Positions 38,893 to 46,514 of a stretch of 64,000 bases of DNA are shown here, in pieces. Positions within the stretch are counted from its first letter, which is position 1; each line of letters starts with the position of its first letter. The position numbers and the translations under genes were made by a program. The notes under the pieces are model-generated. The model had not been told where the DNA came from, ran no database searches, and saw nothing but the letters and a program-made list of their open reading frames with translations. Origin of the DNA: Shewanella polaris (GTDB lineage: Bacteria; Pseudomonadota; Gammaproteobacteria; Enterobacterales; Shewanellaceae); NCBI RefSeq assembly GCF_006385555.1, contig NZ_CP041036.1, positions 3,162,001 to 3,226,000 on the forward strand, in the 5' to 3' direction.

Positions 38893-39366
38893 ATGACCGT
38901 ACTAAATGAAAAGCCAAATGAACAGTCAAATGAACTGCTACACGATGAACTTCGTGGACTATTAGACACCCAGAATAAAACGTTAGTACAGCTAAGACAG
39001 CTTATTTTTGAAGAAAAATCGGCATTATCAAAACAAGATGCAGACAAACTGTTAGCACTTTCTCAAGACAAAACTCAATGTTTATTCAACATGAAAATCA
39101 CAGACGAAAAATTAGCAAATCACCCACAACACAATCTGCTTACGACAGATGCTGAACTGGCACAAAAAGTCGCGCAAGCTAAAGCCATTCTTGCAGAGTG
39201 CAAAGACATCAACAGCCAAAATTCCAGCTTGATTGAGCTCAATATTGCCAGCCTCAATCGCTTTGCCCAAGCATTACAAGCCAGCCGAAATGCATCAAGC
39301 TTAACCTATAATGGCAAAGGTAAAACGTCTACTATTTCAACTCTCGGTAATGACTTTTCAGCCTAA
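38893..39366 (+). CDS. flgN: Flagellar export chaperone FlgN
   Basis: A 157-residue helical protein with the FlgN-like core LLDTQNKTLVQLRQLIFEEKSALSKQDADKLLALSQDKTQC. It escorts FlgK and FlgL. It lies 102 bases after flgM on the same strand. Family sequences diverge, so position supports the call. Confidence 0.92.
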   Translation: MTVLNEKPNEQSNELLHDELRGLLDTQNKTLVQLRQLIFEEKSALSKQDADKLLALSQDKTQCLFNMKITDEKLANHPQHNLLTTDAELAQKVAQAKAILAECKDINSQNSSLIELNIASLNRFAQALQASRNASSLTYNGKGKTSTISTLGNDFSA

Positions 39367-39445
39367 TACTTCCCTATTAGCACTGCGATCTCGCGACTCT
39401 CATTTTATTACTTTTGTAGCATGCGAAAAGCCTAGAGTCGAAGAT

Positions 39446-39502
39446 GCTTCGCGGCTAGATACTATACAATCTTAGCAGCGAAGCGATACTAGCCAGCGAA
39501 GC
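39446..39502. repeat. REP-like palindromic repeats
   Basis: Between the convergent flgN and chalcone-isomerase-like genes, GCTTCGCGGCTAG (39446-39458) is inverted as CTAGCCAGCGAAGC (39489-39502). A further AGCGAAGCGATACTAG copy lies between. The arms can form a long stem. It looks like an intergenic palindromic repeat or bidirectional terminator without T-runs. Confidence 0.5.
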
Positions 39503-39505
39503 GAC

Positions 39506-40075
39506 CTAGTTAGAAGCTTTCCCTAGCATTGCTTCACGTAAACTTTGTTGTGCAGACTCTTCGCCTAACCAAATCTTAAGTAATGCCTGACGAAAAGCCT
39601 CACCAACTATCTCGCCCTGAACCTGACCATTTTTAATGCTGGTCACGCCCTTTCCTTTTTGAGTCACAAAAGTAAATTGATCACCTTCGACAATTTCATC
39701 AGCAAATAGTTGTGTAAAATGTTCAATGTCTTTGGCAATAAAATGCGTGTCATTGTCGGTAGCGGCCTCAAATCCTTCAGTTATGCCGTTACGCATTTTG
39801 TTTGAAGAGATCATTCCTGAAGTGATAGTTAATTGGATCACCGCTATAGGTTGAGCAAGTACATCTTCTAGAGTGTGCATTTTTGTCGGCAGATACAAAC
39901 TCCCCACATATAAATCCATAAAAAACTTACTGCGTATACCAGCGCCATTCAATACTAATGGCTGCTCTGCAGCAGTCATTTGCTCTGCTACATCAACATC
40001 TGCAATCATGCTAGCTTGTGCCAACAACGGCAACATTAACGATAAGCTCAATCCAATTAAAGCTAATAATTTCAT
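39506..40075 (-). CDS. Periplasmic chalcone-isomerase-like protein
   Basis: A 189-residue protein with a signal peptide (MKLLALIGLSLSLMLPLLAQA). The mature part (LVLNGAGIRSKFFMDLYVGSLYLP, VIQLTITSGMISSNKMRNGITEGFE, GEAFRQALLKIWLGEE) matches the bacterial chalcone-isomerase-like family. Bacterial members are not known to act on flavonoids. They are thought to bind small lipophilic ligands. It is convergent with flgN and not obviously flagellar. Confidence 0.8.
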   Translation of the reverse strand: MKLLALIGLSLSLMLPLLAQASMIADVDVAEQMTAAEQPLVLNGAGIRSKFFMDLYVGSLYLPTKMHTLEDVLAQPIAVIQLTITSGMISSNKMRNGITEGFEAATDNDTHFIAKDIEHFTQLFADEIVEGDQFTFVTQKGKGVTSIKNGQVQGEIVGEAFRQALLKIWLGEESAQQSLREAMLGKASN

Positions 40076-40151
40076 ATAAACTCTCTAAAAAACGGTAATA
40101 CAAACGGTTACAACATCATTTAGTCAACAGCCACAACTTAGGGCGGGTTAA

Positions 40152-40631
40152 TTAACCGCGAACACCTAATTTATATTGGCCATTTTGCAGAAACATCAAT
40201 GCTTGCTTGTGTTTTGGCGAGATAAGAATTGGGCCATCATCAAAAAATAAAAAGCACTTCCAATTACGCACAAAAACATCCCAACGAGTTTCAACTATTT
40301 GGTACTTTTCATAACAAAAATACACCACCGCATCATCAGGCCATTGAATATGCTCAATAATCACTTCAGGCATCGCATTGTCATTAGAATCCCATGCCGA
40401 TTGCCAGTGTTCGGTTGTCGTCCAAGCATCTTGCTTAGCTGGCCAGTCACCCTTTTCGAATAGTTCCGCGCGACTGCTCTTATTGCTTATCCACTTATCC
40501 CACACTTCCATGGCACTTTTATCGGTCAGTGGTTTAATCAAGGCCTTATCATCATCTGATACAGGCAAATCTTTATGGTTAAAAATCCACTTACGCTTAT
40601 AAAGATCAAACGGAATATATGAATATGACAA
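40152..40631 (-). CDS. Conserved small protein, DUF2947-like
   Basis: A 159-residue soluble, Trp-rich protein (SYSYIPFDLYKRKWIFNHKD at the start). It resembles the DUF2947 family of Vibrio/Shewanella, whose function is unknown. The best start is TTG at 40631, with AGGAGC 7 bases before it. The frame's upstream ATG at 40664 adds 11 poorly fitting residues. It lies 76 bases upstream of the chalcone-isomerase-like gene on the same strand. Confidence 0.7.
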   Translation of the reverse strand: MSYSYIPFDLYKRKWIFNHKDLPVSDDDKALIKPLTDKSAMEVWDKWISNKSSRAELFEKGDWPAKQDAWTTTEHWQSAWDSNDNAMPEVIIEHIQWPDDAVVYFCYEKYQIVETRWDVFVRNWKCFLFFDDGPILISPKHKQALMFLQNGQYKLGVRG

Positions 40632-40664
40632 ACAACTGCTCCTAGCAACAAAAATGAAGCACAA

Positions 40665-41127
40665 TTATAACGCTAAAGCCGACCAGACTGCGATAGCGAG
40701 AAAGATAAATGATGTGGAGATTGATGAAAAATAGAGTTTAAAAGTACAGTCCTCCATAACAGTGTCCCATTGTTATAAAACCATTTCTAGTTGTGGCCAG
40801 TAGAAATGGTATTTTGTTTTAGACTATTTAAAGTAAACAGATTCTATTTCGTCGTCGGAAACAGCTTAATTAAGCTATTGCGCCTTAGCTTTATAGTGCT
40901 ATTCATTACTGATGTGGTTAAATTATCCAGACATCTTTCACAACAGGAGTCTGTGGTTTTTTAATTGTTTCAATCTGGTAATCCATAAATTTGACTATCA
41001 ATAAAACGAGAATTTTTACCCCATATAACATAAGTCATTCGATGATGTAGGCAATTTTATTAAATTCCACATTGGTATTTAATCTAGTATGTTACGCTAT
41101 ATAAAATAGAATTTTGGGGCGCGTTAA
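40665..41127. other. Intergenic region with a hairpin
   Basis: 463 bases between divergent genes. ACCATTTCTA (40780-40789) and TAGAAATGGT (40801-40810) form a perfect 10-bp stem, with ATTTTGTTTT on the plus side. No gene lies immediately upstream on either strand, so it may be a small-RNA terminator or remnant. The promoter of the TPR gene is presumably near the right end. Confidence 0.4.
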
Positions 41128-42600
41128 ATGATCATAAAAAGTAATATAGCCAGAGCTGAGACATTATGTATTCAAAAGGAGTATATCGAGTCACTTTCCT
41201 TATGTGCAAAAATTCTTGAGAAAAAACCTGAGTGTGTTGAAGCGATCCATTTAACGGCCTTAAATTATTATTTCCTTAGGCAATTTGAACCTGCTATTAC
41301 CGAATTCAAAAAAGCTATTGCCATTAACAACCAGCAACCCGCATTCCATAGTAACCTAGGCAATGTTTACCTTGACCAAGAAAATTTTATTGAAGCAAGC
41401 CAGTGTTATGAAAAAGCACTTAGTCTTGATCCTCTTTTACCTTCCCCTAATTACAATTTGTCTATCTGTTTGCATAATAAGGGCAGCTATTCATTGGCAG
41501 AAAGCTATTGCAAAATAGCCATCAAACAAAATGCCACCAAATCAGATTTCTATCTTCAATTAGGTGTTATTTACTTCGATCAAGGTCAGTTTGACAATGC
41601 AGCCAAGACACTAGTAAAAGCACTTGAAACACAAAATAAGTATAAAAACGGTAGAACAGACCTCGAAGCCTATTGGCAATTGTTCAATCTGCATCTATGC
41701 CAACACCGTTATCAAGATGCTCTTGAAGTTGCCGAACTTGGCATACAAAGTCAGCAATTGTCTGAACAACAACTCTGTATTTTGCTTATCGGCAAGGCCA
41801 TCATATATTACCTATTCAACCATTTAGACGAAGCCAAGCACGCATTAATGCTGAGCGAAGTTATTTACCAGTTTCCTTCTCAGCAAAAATACTTGAAAAA
41901 TTTCGTTATCTTTCATGGTTATATTAAAAACCTTATATCGTTATATGAAAGTGGCAAATATAAAGATTGTTATCACCTCGCTGATGACACGACAAAAATG
42001 TACTTTATCTCTGAAAGCCATGGATTAGCCCCTAACCGAACATCTGTTCAGTACAAGCAACAAACCTATCAAATAAATTCTCTATTTATCATGGGTGCTA
42101 AGGTTATTCACTTTGTCACCGATGATGAAAACAAATTCCAGATAAGCCTTGTATCATTACTGCGCGATCTTGCTCCGGGCTCTAAAGTGGTGATTGCATT
42201 TGGAGAAATTGATTGCCGACCAGGCGAAGGAATTTACACTTATAGTTTGAAATCAAAACGAGATTACAAAGATGTAATTGACGATATGTTGTCAAAATAT
42301 GTCAATGCGCTCAAAAATCTTGCTGACTCTTTTGATATTGAGATCATTCTCTGCGGCGTGCCTGCTCCTCACCCTAATAGTATTGAAATACTCCCGCAAC
42401 CAGAGCAACAAAAGTTTAAAGATATTATCGCTTATTATAACCTTACGCTGGCAAATTTATGTCTGTCTTTAGACATGACACTACTTGATGTATATCCGCT
42501 AACTAACAAAGATGGACAAAGTAACTTGTTGTACCATATTGATGACCATCATCTTTCACCTAAAACGGTACCAACATTGTTCAACTTACATTGTAAATAG
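41128..42600 (+). CDS. TPR protein with SGNH-hydrolase-like C-terminal domain
   Basis: A 490-residue cytoplasmic protein. Residues ~3-205 hold five or six TPR units (ex. AFHSNLGNVYLDQENFIEAS). From ~292 there is an SGNH/GDSL-like domain. ISESHGLAPN provides the nucleophile block (Ser296), GEIDCR (359-364) resembles block III, and IDDHHLS (~471-477) gives the Asp-His block. Such proteins often accompany surface-polysaccharide or flagellin-glycosylation genes, but none are next to it here. Acyl-esterase activity is an inference. Confidence 0.7.
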   Translation: MIIKSNIARAETLCIQKEYIESLSLCAKILEKKPECVEAIHLTALNYYFLRQFEPAITEFKKAIAINNQQPAFHSNLGNVYLDQENFIEASQCYEKALSLDPLLPSPNYNLSICLHNKGSYSLAESYCKIAIKQNATKSDFYLQLGVIYFDQGQFDNAAKTLVKALETQNKYKNGRTDLEAYWQLFNLHLCQHRYQDALEVAELGIQSQQLSEQQLCILLIGKAIIYYLFNHLDEAKHALMLSEVIYQFPSQQKYLKNFVIFHGYIKNLISLYESGKYKDCYHLADDTTKMYFISESHGLAPNRTSVQYKQQTYQINSLFIMGAKVIHFVTDDENKFQISLVSLLRDLAPGSKVVIAFGEIDCRPGEGIYTYSLKSKRDYKDVIDDMLSKYVNALKNLADSFDIEIILCGVPAPHPNSIEILPQPEQQKFKDIIAYYNLTLANLCLSLDMTLLDVYPLTNKDGQSNLLYHIDDHHLSPKTVPTLFNLHCK

Positions 42601-42861
42601 TTTTGAATTGTTTAAATCAATAGGGACAAAATCAGTAGTTGTTGCAGCGTATAAGAAGATAATAATAAATATCATAGCCATATAAAAATCCGATGCTATT
42701 ACTCATACATTTAATTTTTATATGCATGACCATAAACGTCTAAAATGGACATTAATATCTAAAATTTGAACCAAACAGCTGAAAGTAAAACGCTAAGAAA
42801 GGGATCTATAGCAGGACATCACTTGATAACTCATCATAATATAAACACATAAGAGGCTATA
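42601..42861. other. Intergenic AT-rich sequence at the island edge
   Basis: 261 bases between the TPR gene and the tRNA-like fragment. No gene or clear terminator is seen. Confidence 0.4.
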
Positions 42862-42909
42862 TGGTCTCCCCACAGGGACTCGAACCCCGATCGGCCGCTT
42901 AGGAGGCGC
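42862..42909 (-). pseudogene. tRNA 3'-half-like sequence, probable attachment-site remnant
   Basis: On the minus strand the sequence has an anticodon-loop-like CTCCTAA, a T-arm (CGGGG-TTCGAGT-CCCTG), an acceptor strand TGGGGAG and ACCA. No 5' half (D-arm, 5' acceptor) is present, so it is not a working tRNA. It shares only the CTCCTAAG loop and general pattern with the tRNA-Arg 260 bases away. It may be a relic of integrative recombination in a tRNA gene. Confidence 0.6.
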
Positions 42910-42949
42910 TTGATTAGAAGTGTAAGCTTCTGTAAATAAATGGTTTATT

Positions 42950-42974
42950 TTTTGTGGTGCATTTTTGTGGTGCA
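42950..42974. repeat. Tandem 12-base direct repeats beside the tRNA fragment
   Basis: TTTTGTGGTGCA occurs at 42950-42961 and again at 42963-42974 (period 13). Short direct repeats next to a tRNA-derived core are typical of integrase arm-binding sites. The link is inferred. Confidence 0.5.
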
Positions 42975-43168
42975 ATTTAACTATTTTTTTATTTATAGAA
43001 ATTAATAAACCCAAAATTTAGCCTGGGGAGTGGTGTCATGAGTAAGATTCGAATTTGTGATTTTTAATTGAGAGTGATCTTTAAATAAGGTTTTTAATTT
43101 TGTGAATGCTGTGAATGCTGTGCAAATTAGCTATTTTTGTATTTATTGACCCAAATAGGTTAAAGAAA

Positions 43169-43245
43169 TGGTGTCCCGAGCAGGATTCGAACCTGCGGCA
43201 TTCTCCTTAGGAGGGAGACACTCTATCCAGCTGAGTTATCGGGAC
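43169..43245 (-). tRNA. tRNA-Arg (anticodon CCT)
   Basis: A full 77-base cloverleaf including encoded CCA: acceptor GTCCCGA/TCGGGAC, D-arm ACTC/GAGT, anticodon stem TCTCC/GGAGA around CTCCTAA (anticodon CCT), T-arm GCAGG-TTCGAAT-CCTGC. It reads AGG codons. tRNA-Arg(CCT) genes are frequent island integration sites. Confidence 0.95.
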
Positions 43246-43262
43246 ATATTTTACTGCGTGCA

Positions 43263-43468
43263 CTATACTAAACTTTCTAGCTTCTCTACAATAATTTGAC
43301 CATCTTTTTTCATAATAGATTTAATACCTTCTTGCATTAACCTATTAAAGATAAGCTGTTTGTGTAACCCTCCCTTAAAGTCAGAACTTCTTTATCAATA
43401 TGTACGCTAGTCAACTTTGTAGTTTCTTCTCTATTAGTAAGTCTTCCTGTAGCCAAAATCTTCTTCAT
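43263..43468 (-). pseudogene. Frameshifted small ribbon-helix-helix-like regulator
   Basis: Reading the minus strand from ATG 43468 gives MKKILATGRLTNREETTKLT then SVHIDKEV. The frame must then shift to continue SDFKGGLHKQLIFNRLMQEG, IKSIMKKDGQIIVEKLESLV and stop at 43263. One missing T in the GTTCTGAC stretch accounts for the break. The restored ~68-residue product is basic, with a beta strand followed by two helices like Arc/CopG-type DNA-binding proteins. It is divergent from the 43599 operon, with twin palindromes between, as expected for its repressor. It is either inactivated or a sequencing/programmed frameshift. Confidence 0.6.
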
Positions 43469-43530
43469 AACATTCTTCTTATTAAGACATCGGTAACATT
43501 GTACAATCACTAATAATACGTATCAACACG

Positions 43531-43558
43531 TAGCTACATATATTGACAAGTAGCTACG
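43531..43558. promoter_or_regulatory. Twin GTAGCTAC operator sites
   Basis: The palindrome GTAGCTAC occurs at 43531-43538 and 43551-43558, exactly 20 bases apart (two helix turns), flanking the -35 box of the operon promoter. Spacing and symmetry suit cooperative dimer binding by a small repressor, probably the divergent RHH-like protein. Confidence 0.65.
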
Positions 43559-43571
43559 AACATGTTAAGAT
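43544..43571 (+). promoter_or_regulatory. Sigma-70 promoter of the ARH/metallopeptidase operon
   Basis: A perfect -35 TTGACA (43544-43549) and -10 TAAGAT (43566-43571) with a 16-base spacer, 28 bases before the ATG at 43599. The -35 is sandwiched between the two GTAGCTAC sites. Confidence 0.75.
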
Positions 43572-43574
43572 GTT

Positions 43575-43592
43575 CCCCCTTCAAAAAGGGGG
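43575..43592 (+). promoter_or_regulatory. Shine-Dalgarno-sequestering hairpin before 43599
   Basis: CCCCCTT (43575-43581) can pair with AAGGGGG (43586-43592) around CAAA. The right arm is the ribosome-binding site of the next ORF (ATG 7 bases on), so the folded form would hide it. It starts almost at the predicted transcript 5' end. Confidence 0.6.
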
Positions 43593-43598
43593 TTGTAA

Positions 43599-43979
43599 AT
43601 GTCTGACACTTCTCTTCACAATGATTATTTACGTTCACTTCTCATAAAACATTTAAACGAGCTAAAGCAGCTTGAAGACAACAAAGAATTAATACTCTCT
43701 TTCTCAAATGGCATTTGTACGTTAGTTAAAGAAAATGGTTCGGTCGTTCAACTTTTGAAATCTATATTTGTACATAAGATTAAAAGAGAGCATGACCCGT
43801 TTTGCGATCATAGCGGCGGTATGCTTGATTACTATCAAGAAACAATTTTCTTTCGTATATCACACAAAAATCACATTGATGTTGGCTTATACAGCGAGAT
43901 AGAAGATATGAGAATTTTACGCAATGACTATCAGTGGTTTTCACTTCAAGCAATTATAAATTTCGATTCTAATACTTAA
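43599..43979 (+). CDS. Unknown protein, first gene of the ARH operon
   Basis: A 126-residue soluble protein I do not recognise. The N-terminal ~30 residues are helical and charged (LLIKHLNELKQLEDNKELIL). The middle has HKIKREHDPFCDHSGGMLDYYQ and the rest alternates beta-like segments (TIFFRISHKNHIDVGLY). It loosely mirrors the next gene product in length and layout, so the two could be distant paralogues. No membrane segment or signal is present. It directly follows the regulated promoter and SD hairpin. Confidence 0.7.
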   Translation: MSDTSLHNDYLRSLLIKHLNELKQLEDNKELILSFSNGICTLVKENGSVVQLLKSIFVHKIKREHDPFCDHSGGMLDYYQETIFFRISHKNHIDVGLYSEIEDMRILRNDYQWFSLQAIINFDSNT

Positions 43980-44030
43980 CTAATAAACATAAAAATACTA
44001 TTGATTTCAATTTTTTTGGAAGGACTTCTC

Positions 44031-44390
44031 ATGTCTACAAAAAATATTATTGATTTATTACACATGACTAGTGATCAGACTAAACGTGATCTATTGTATG
44101 AATTTAAAGTTCTTAGTTTCTGTTTTTCTAATCAAGTTCAGCGTGTTGTAGATGATCATGAATCAGCATTTTATAAAGTCTTATCTTGTGTTGATATTAA
44201 TAAAAATGGATGCGCAAAAACTTCATTTCATAATTTAACACTTATTATTAATGTATTCGAAATCGTTGACGAAAAACAATCTGAAAATACATTTATTGTG
44301 CATGTCGTTTCAATTGATGAAGAGCTTGAACAAAAACTTCAGCAAGATGACATTAAAGCATTTTTGGAAAGTGGAGTTGAGATTGACTAA
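44031..44390 (+). CDS. Unknown protein, second gene of the ARH operon
   Basis: A 119-residue acidic soluble protein with no recognisable domain. The start at 44031 (MSTKNIIDLLHMTSDQTKRD) has GGAAGGA before it. An earlier in-frame codon at 44001 lacks one. Predicted layout is a helix, then beta strands (HNLTLIINVFEIVDE, TFIVHVVSIDEEL). The stop overlaps the next gene's likely TTG start. Confidence 0.65.
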   Translation: MSTKNIIDLLHMTSDQTKRDLLYEFKVLSFCFSNQVQRVVDDHESAFYKVLSCVDINKNGCAKTSFHNLTLIINVFEIVDEKQSENTFIVHVVSIDEELEQKLQQDDIKAFLESGVEID

Positions 44391-44811
44391 ATTATTGGAC
44401 AGAATCGCAGCATTAAATTTCAACGTTATTAGATGTGTTCACGAACATCCGCTTGTAGCTCAAAAATATTTAAATGGTGGAAAAATAAGAGTTGTTATTT
44501 CACCAAATTTACATGACTTGATTTGTGATCCCGTGACTGAAAAAGCTGTCGTAAAGGCACTTAAAGAGCAGTTCAAGGGCAGATTGCATGATTTAGATTT
44601 ATCACAGCTTAGTTTTTTTAATTTCAAAAACTTAAAACTGGCTTGGTTAATACAAGCTGTCAAAAAAAACGAAGAAGGAACATTATCTGAAGATGTGTTT
44701 GATACTAAAAACAATATCTATTGGATAATTATCAGCACAGCCAGCGGTCTAAAAAAATATCATATCAATCGAGTGCAAAAGATTAAAACCAAAAGGAATA
44801 ATCATGAGTAA
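44383..44811 (+). CDS. Unknown protein, third gene of the ARH operon
   Basis: A 142-residue basic protein of unknown function. The likely start is TTG at 44383, with GTGGAG 6 bases upstream, overlapping the previous stop in TTGACTAA. ATG codons further upstream lie within the preceding gene. Visible features are VIRCVHEHPLVAQKYLNGGK, a helical middle and a strongly basic C-terminus (INRVQKIKTKRNNHE), possibly nucleic-acid binding. It overlaps the lipoprotein gene by 8 bases. Confidence 0.6.
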   Translation: MTKLLDRIAALNFNVIRCVHEHPLVAQKYLNGGKIRVVISPNLHDLICDPVTEKAVVKALKEQFKGRLHDLDLSQLSFFNFKNLKLAWLIQAVKKNEEGTLSEDVFDTKNNIYWIIISTASGLKKYHINRVQKIKTKRNNHE

Positions 44812-45982
44812 ATATTTGTTTAATATTCTTTCTTTGCTTGTACTTTTACTAGCCGGCTGTGGCAGTGATGTTGGCTCAGATACTAACACTTACAGTGCTA
44901 GTGGTGATTATGTTGCTGGTGAGTTTAAATCAGCCTATGACACTGATCTTTATTACACTGATGATCAATTATTATCTAGCGGCGGGTCATGTCTTAATGA
45001 GAATAATTATAATTATTTCGAGTCAGCTAACACATTAGTTTATGGTAGTCCGTCATTACCAGACTCTGACTTTAAATATGCAGCCACCATGGTTGAAAAT
45101 AATTTTGCTAAGGCTTTAAACCTAATGGGTCTTAGTAAGGCTGAGTTTGATACATATCGCCCTAAATACTCACCAGTTGTTGTCAATAACATGGTTGGAT
45201 TCCTAGATGGTTATGAAGACACTAGCGGGGTAGATCAGGATATCGCCAGTATCGATAGTAATTTTGTAGCACCTGTTGGTTGGGACACAATGGATCATTA
45301 CACTCGACAAAGCATTATTCACGGGTATTGGAATGTTATTTCAAATGAAAAACAGAGTGAATTTGTTGCTATGTTCAAAAATATCTACAACTTTGATCTA
45401 GATGATCGCAAGATTGTTCCGGATAAAATAGTTGTTTGTCTTGATGAAAACAGAAGCGAAGATCTTTATGGAATAGGTTCCATTTTAGGAATGATTATTC
45501 CGCCAAAGTCAATGGTAAATCGTTCTGATGCAGCGCAGGTTGTTCTTCATGAACTTATTCATACAATTCAAAAGAACATTGGCACACCAGTAGATGCTGG
45601 CAGTGTTATAGATACTTGGTTCGCAGAAGGGCAAGCTACTTTCCTTGCTGGTCAAAATATGGCAACTAGCACAAGCGGTTACTATCCTCTTGATGTTGTG
45701 CACTTCCTTGACTCTGATGGTGCTTTTCAACGAGATTTAGGTCTTGCGTACAAGCACTTCGCTAAAGCATATAGCTATATTGATAAGAATAGCGGTAAAG
45801 ATGCTGTATTAAATCTCTTGATGGACGTTAGATATTATAACGGCACTGGCACTACAGATGTTGGTTACGGAGTGTCTAGCGACCGTTTTAGTGATGCTTT
45901 CGATGCAAACATGCTTAAGGAAGATGGAAGCCAGTTAGCTCTTGAATACTTTAGAAATAATTATCAATACATCATGCAGTAG
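44804..45982 (+). CDS. Lipoprotein zinc metallopeptidase (gluzincin-like)
   Basis: A 392-residue exported lipoprotein: signal peptide with lipobox LLAGC (Cys19), then Gly, Ser, Asp linker. Residues 249-253 are HELIH, the HExxH zinc/catalytic motif, and WFAEGQATF places a Glu (275) ~22 residues later, the third zinc ligand of gluzincins (clan MA). The rest is unrecognised. The gene is the only exported enzyme of the operon. Position +2 after Cys is Ser rather than Asp, which favours outer-membrane sorting. Confidence 0.7.
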   Translation: MSKYLFNILSLLVLLLAGCGSDVGSDTNTYSASGDYVAGEFKSAYDTDLYYTDDQLLSSGGSCLNENNYNYFESANTLVYGSPSLPDSDFKYAATMVENNFAKALNLMGLSKAEFDTYRPKYSPVVVNNMVGFLDGYEDTSGVDQDIASIDSNFVAPVGWDTMDHYTRQSIIHGYWNVISNEKQSEFVAMFKNIYNFDLDDRKIVPDKIVVCLDENRSEDLYGIGSILGMIIPPKSMVNRSDAAQVVLHELIHTIQKNIGTPVDAGSVIDTWFAEGQATFLAGQNMATSTSGYYPLDVVHFLDSDGAFQRDLGLAYKHFAKAYSYIDKNSGKDAVLNLLMDVRYYNGTGTTDVGYGVSSDRFSDAFDANMLKEDGSQLALEYFRNNYQYIMQ

Positions 45983-45990
45983 GAGTTAAT

Positions 45991-46221
45991 ATGATTGTCG
46001 AACGAGTTTTTGTCATCGCGATTCTGGGCTACACGATGTATTTATTTGCAGTTGATAATTTATATGCGGTACAACGTTTTATCAGATCTGTTTTCTTTTT
46101 TCTGCCTTGGGGATGGCCTTTTGATATATCTCGGGCTCTAACAAACGACACTTTTTTGCTTATTTTTTGCCTTGCGATTCCTTTTATACTGTTCTCTGGA
46201 TTTTTCAGGATAAAGCTATGA
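45991..46221 (+). CDS. Small membrane protein
   Basis: A 76-residue hydrophobic protein with two membrane helices (residues ~5-23 and ~53-71) and a WGWPF loop between. It begins 8 bases after the metallopeptidase stop with AGGAG upstream, and its stop overlaps the next start in ATGA. Function unknown. It could anchor or export its neighbours. Confidence 0.65.
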   Translation: MIVERVFVIAILGYTMYLFAVDNLYAVQRFIRSVFFFLPWGWPFDISRALTNDTFLLIFCLAIPFILFSGFFRIKL

Positions 46222-46514
46222 GTTTAAAAACTTTTGTTAAAAATTGGTCTGTAGTTTATGTAAACGACGAGCTAACTCAATTGAGAGTGCTCTGGGCTAT
46301 TATCGAGATGGATGAGAGAAACAGGTTTAAAAGTGGTGACTATGTGTGTAGTTCACGAATATTGTATATCGAAGATAATATAGCAAGAACGCACACCGGC
46401 AGCTTATATGTGTTGACTGGACTTGGCTCTGAGTATACGGCTAGCTTTGAAGATCTAATTCAATTGATCGAAGGTCATAGCCCTTCTGAGCTTAATTTAG
46501 AGCTTAAATATTGA
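46218..46514 (+). CDS. Unknown protein before the ARH gene
   Basis: A 98-residue soluble protein starting MSLKTFVKNWSVVYVNDELT at the ATGA overlap. A longer reading from 46167 would overlap the membrane protein heavily and was rejected. The content is beta-rich (VCSSRILYIEDNIARTHTGS, LYVLTGLGSEYTASFEDLIQ). It overlaps the ARH gene by 4 bases. No known family was recognised. It may be an ARH accessory or immunity-type protein (inference). Confidence 0.6.
   Translation: MSLKTFVKNWSVVYVNDELTQLRVLWAIIEMDERNRFKSGDYVCSSRILYIEDNIARTHTGSLYVLTGLGSEYTASFEDLIQLIEGHSPSELNLELKY

Noticed and set aside
42793..43014. ORF across the tRNA-like fragment
   Set aside because: It runs antisense/sense through the tRNA 3' half and direct repeats, so it is a chance frame.
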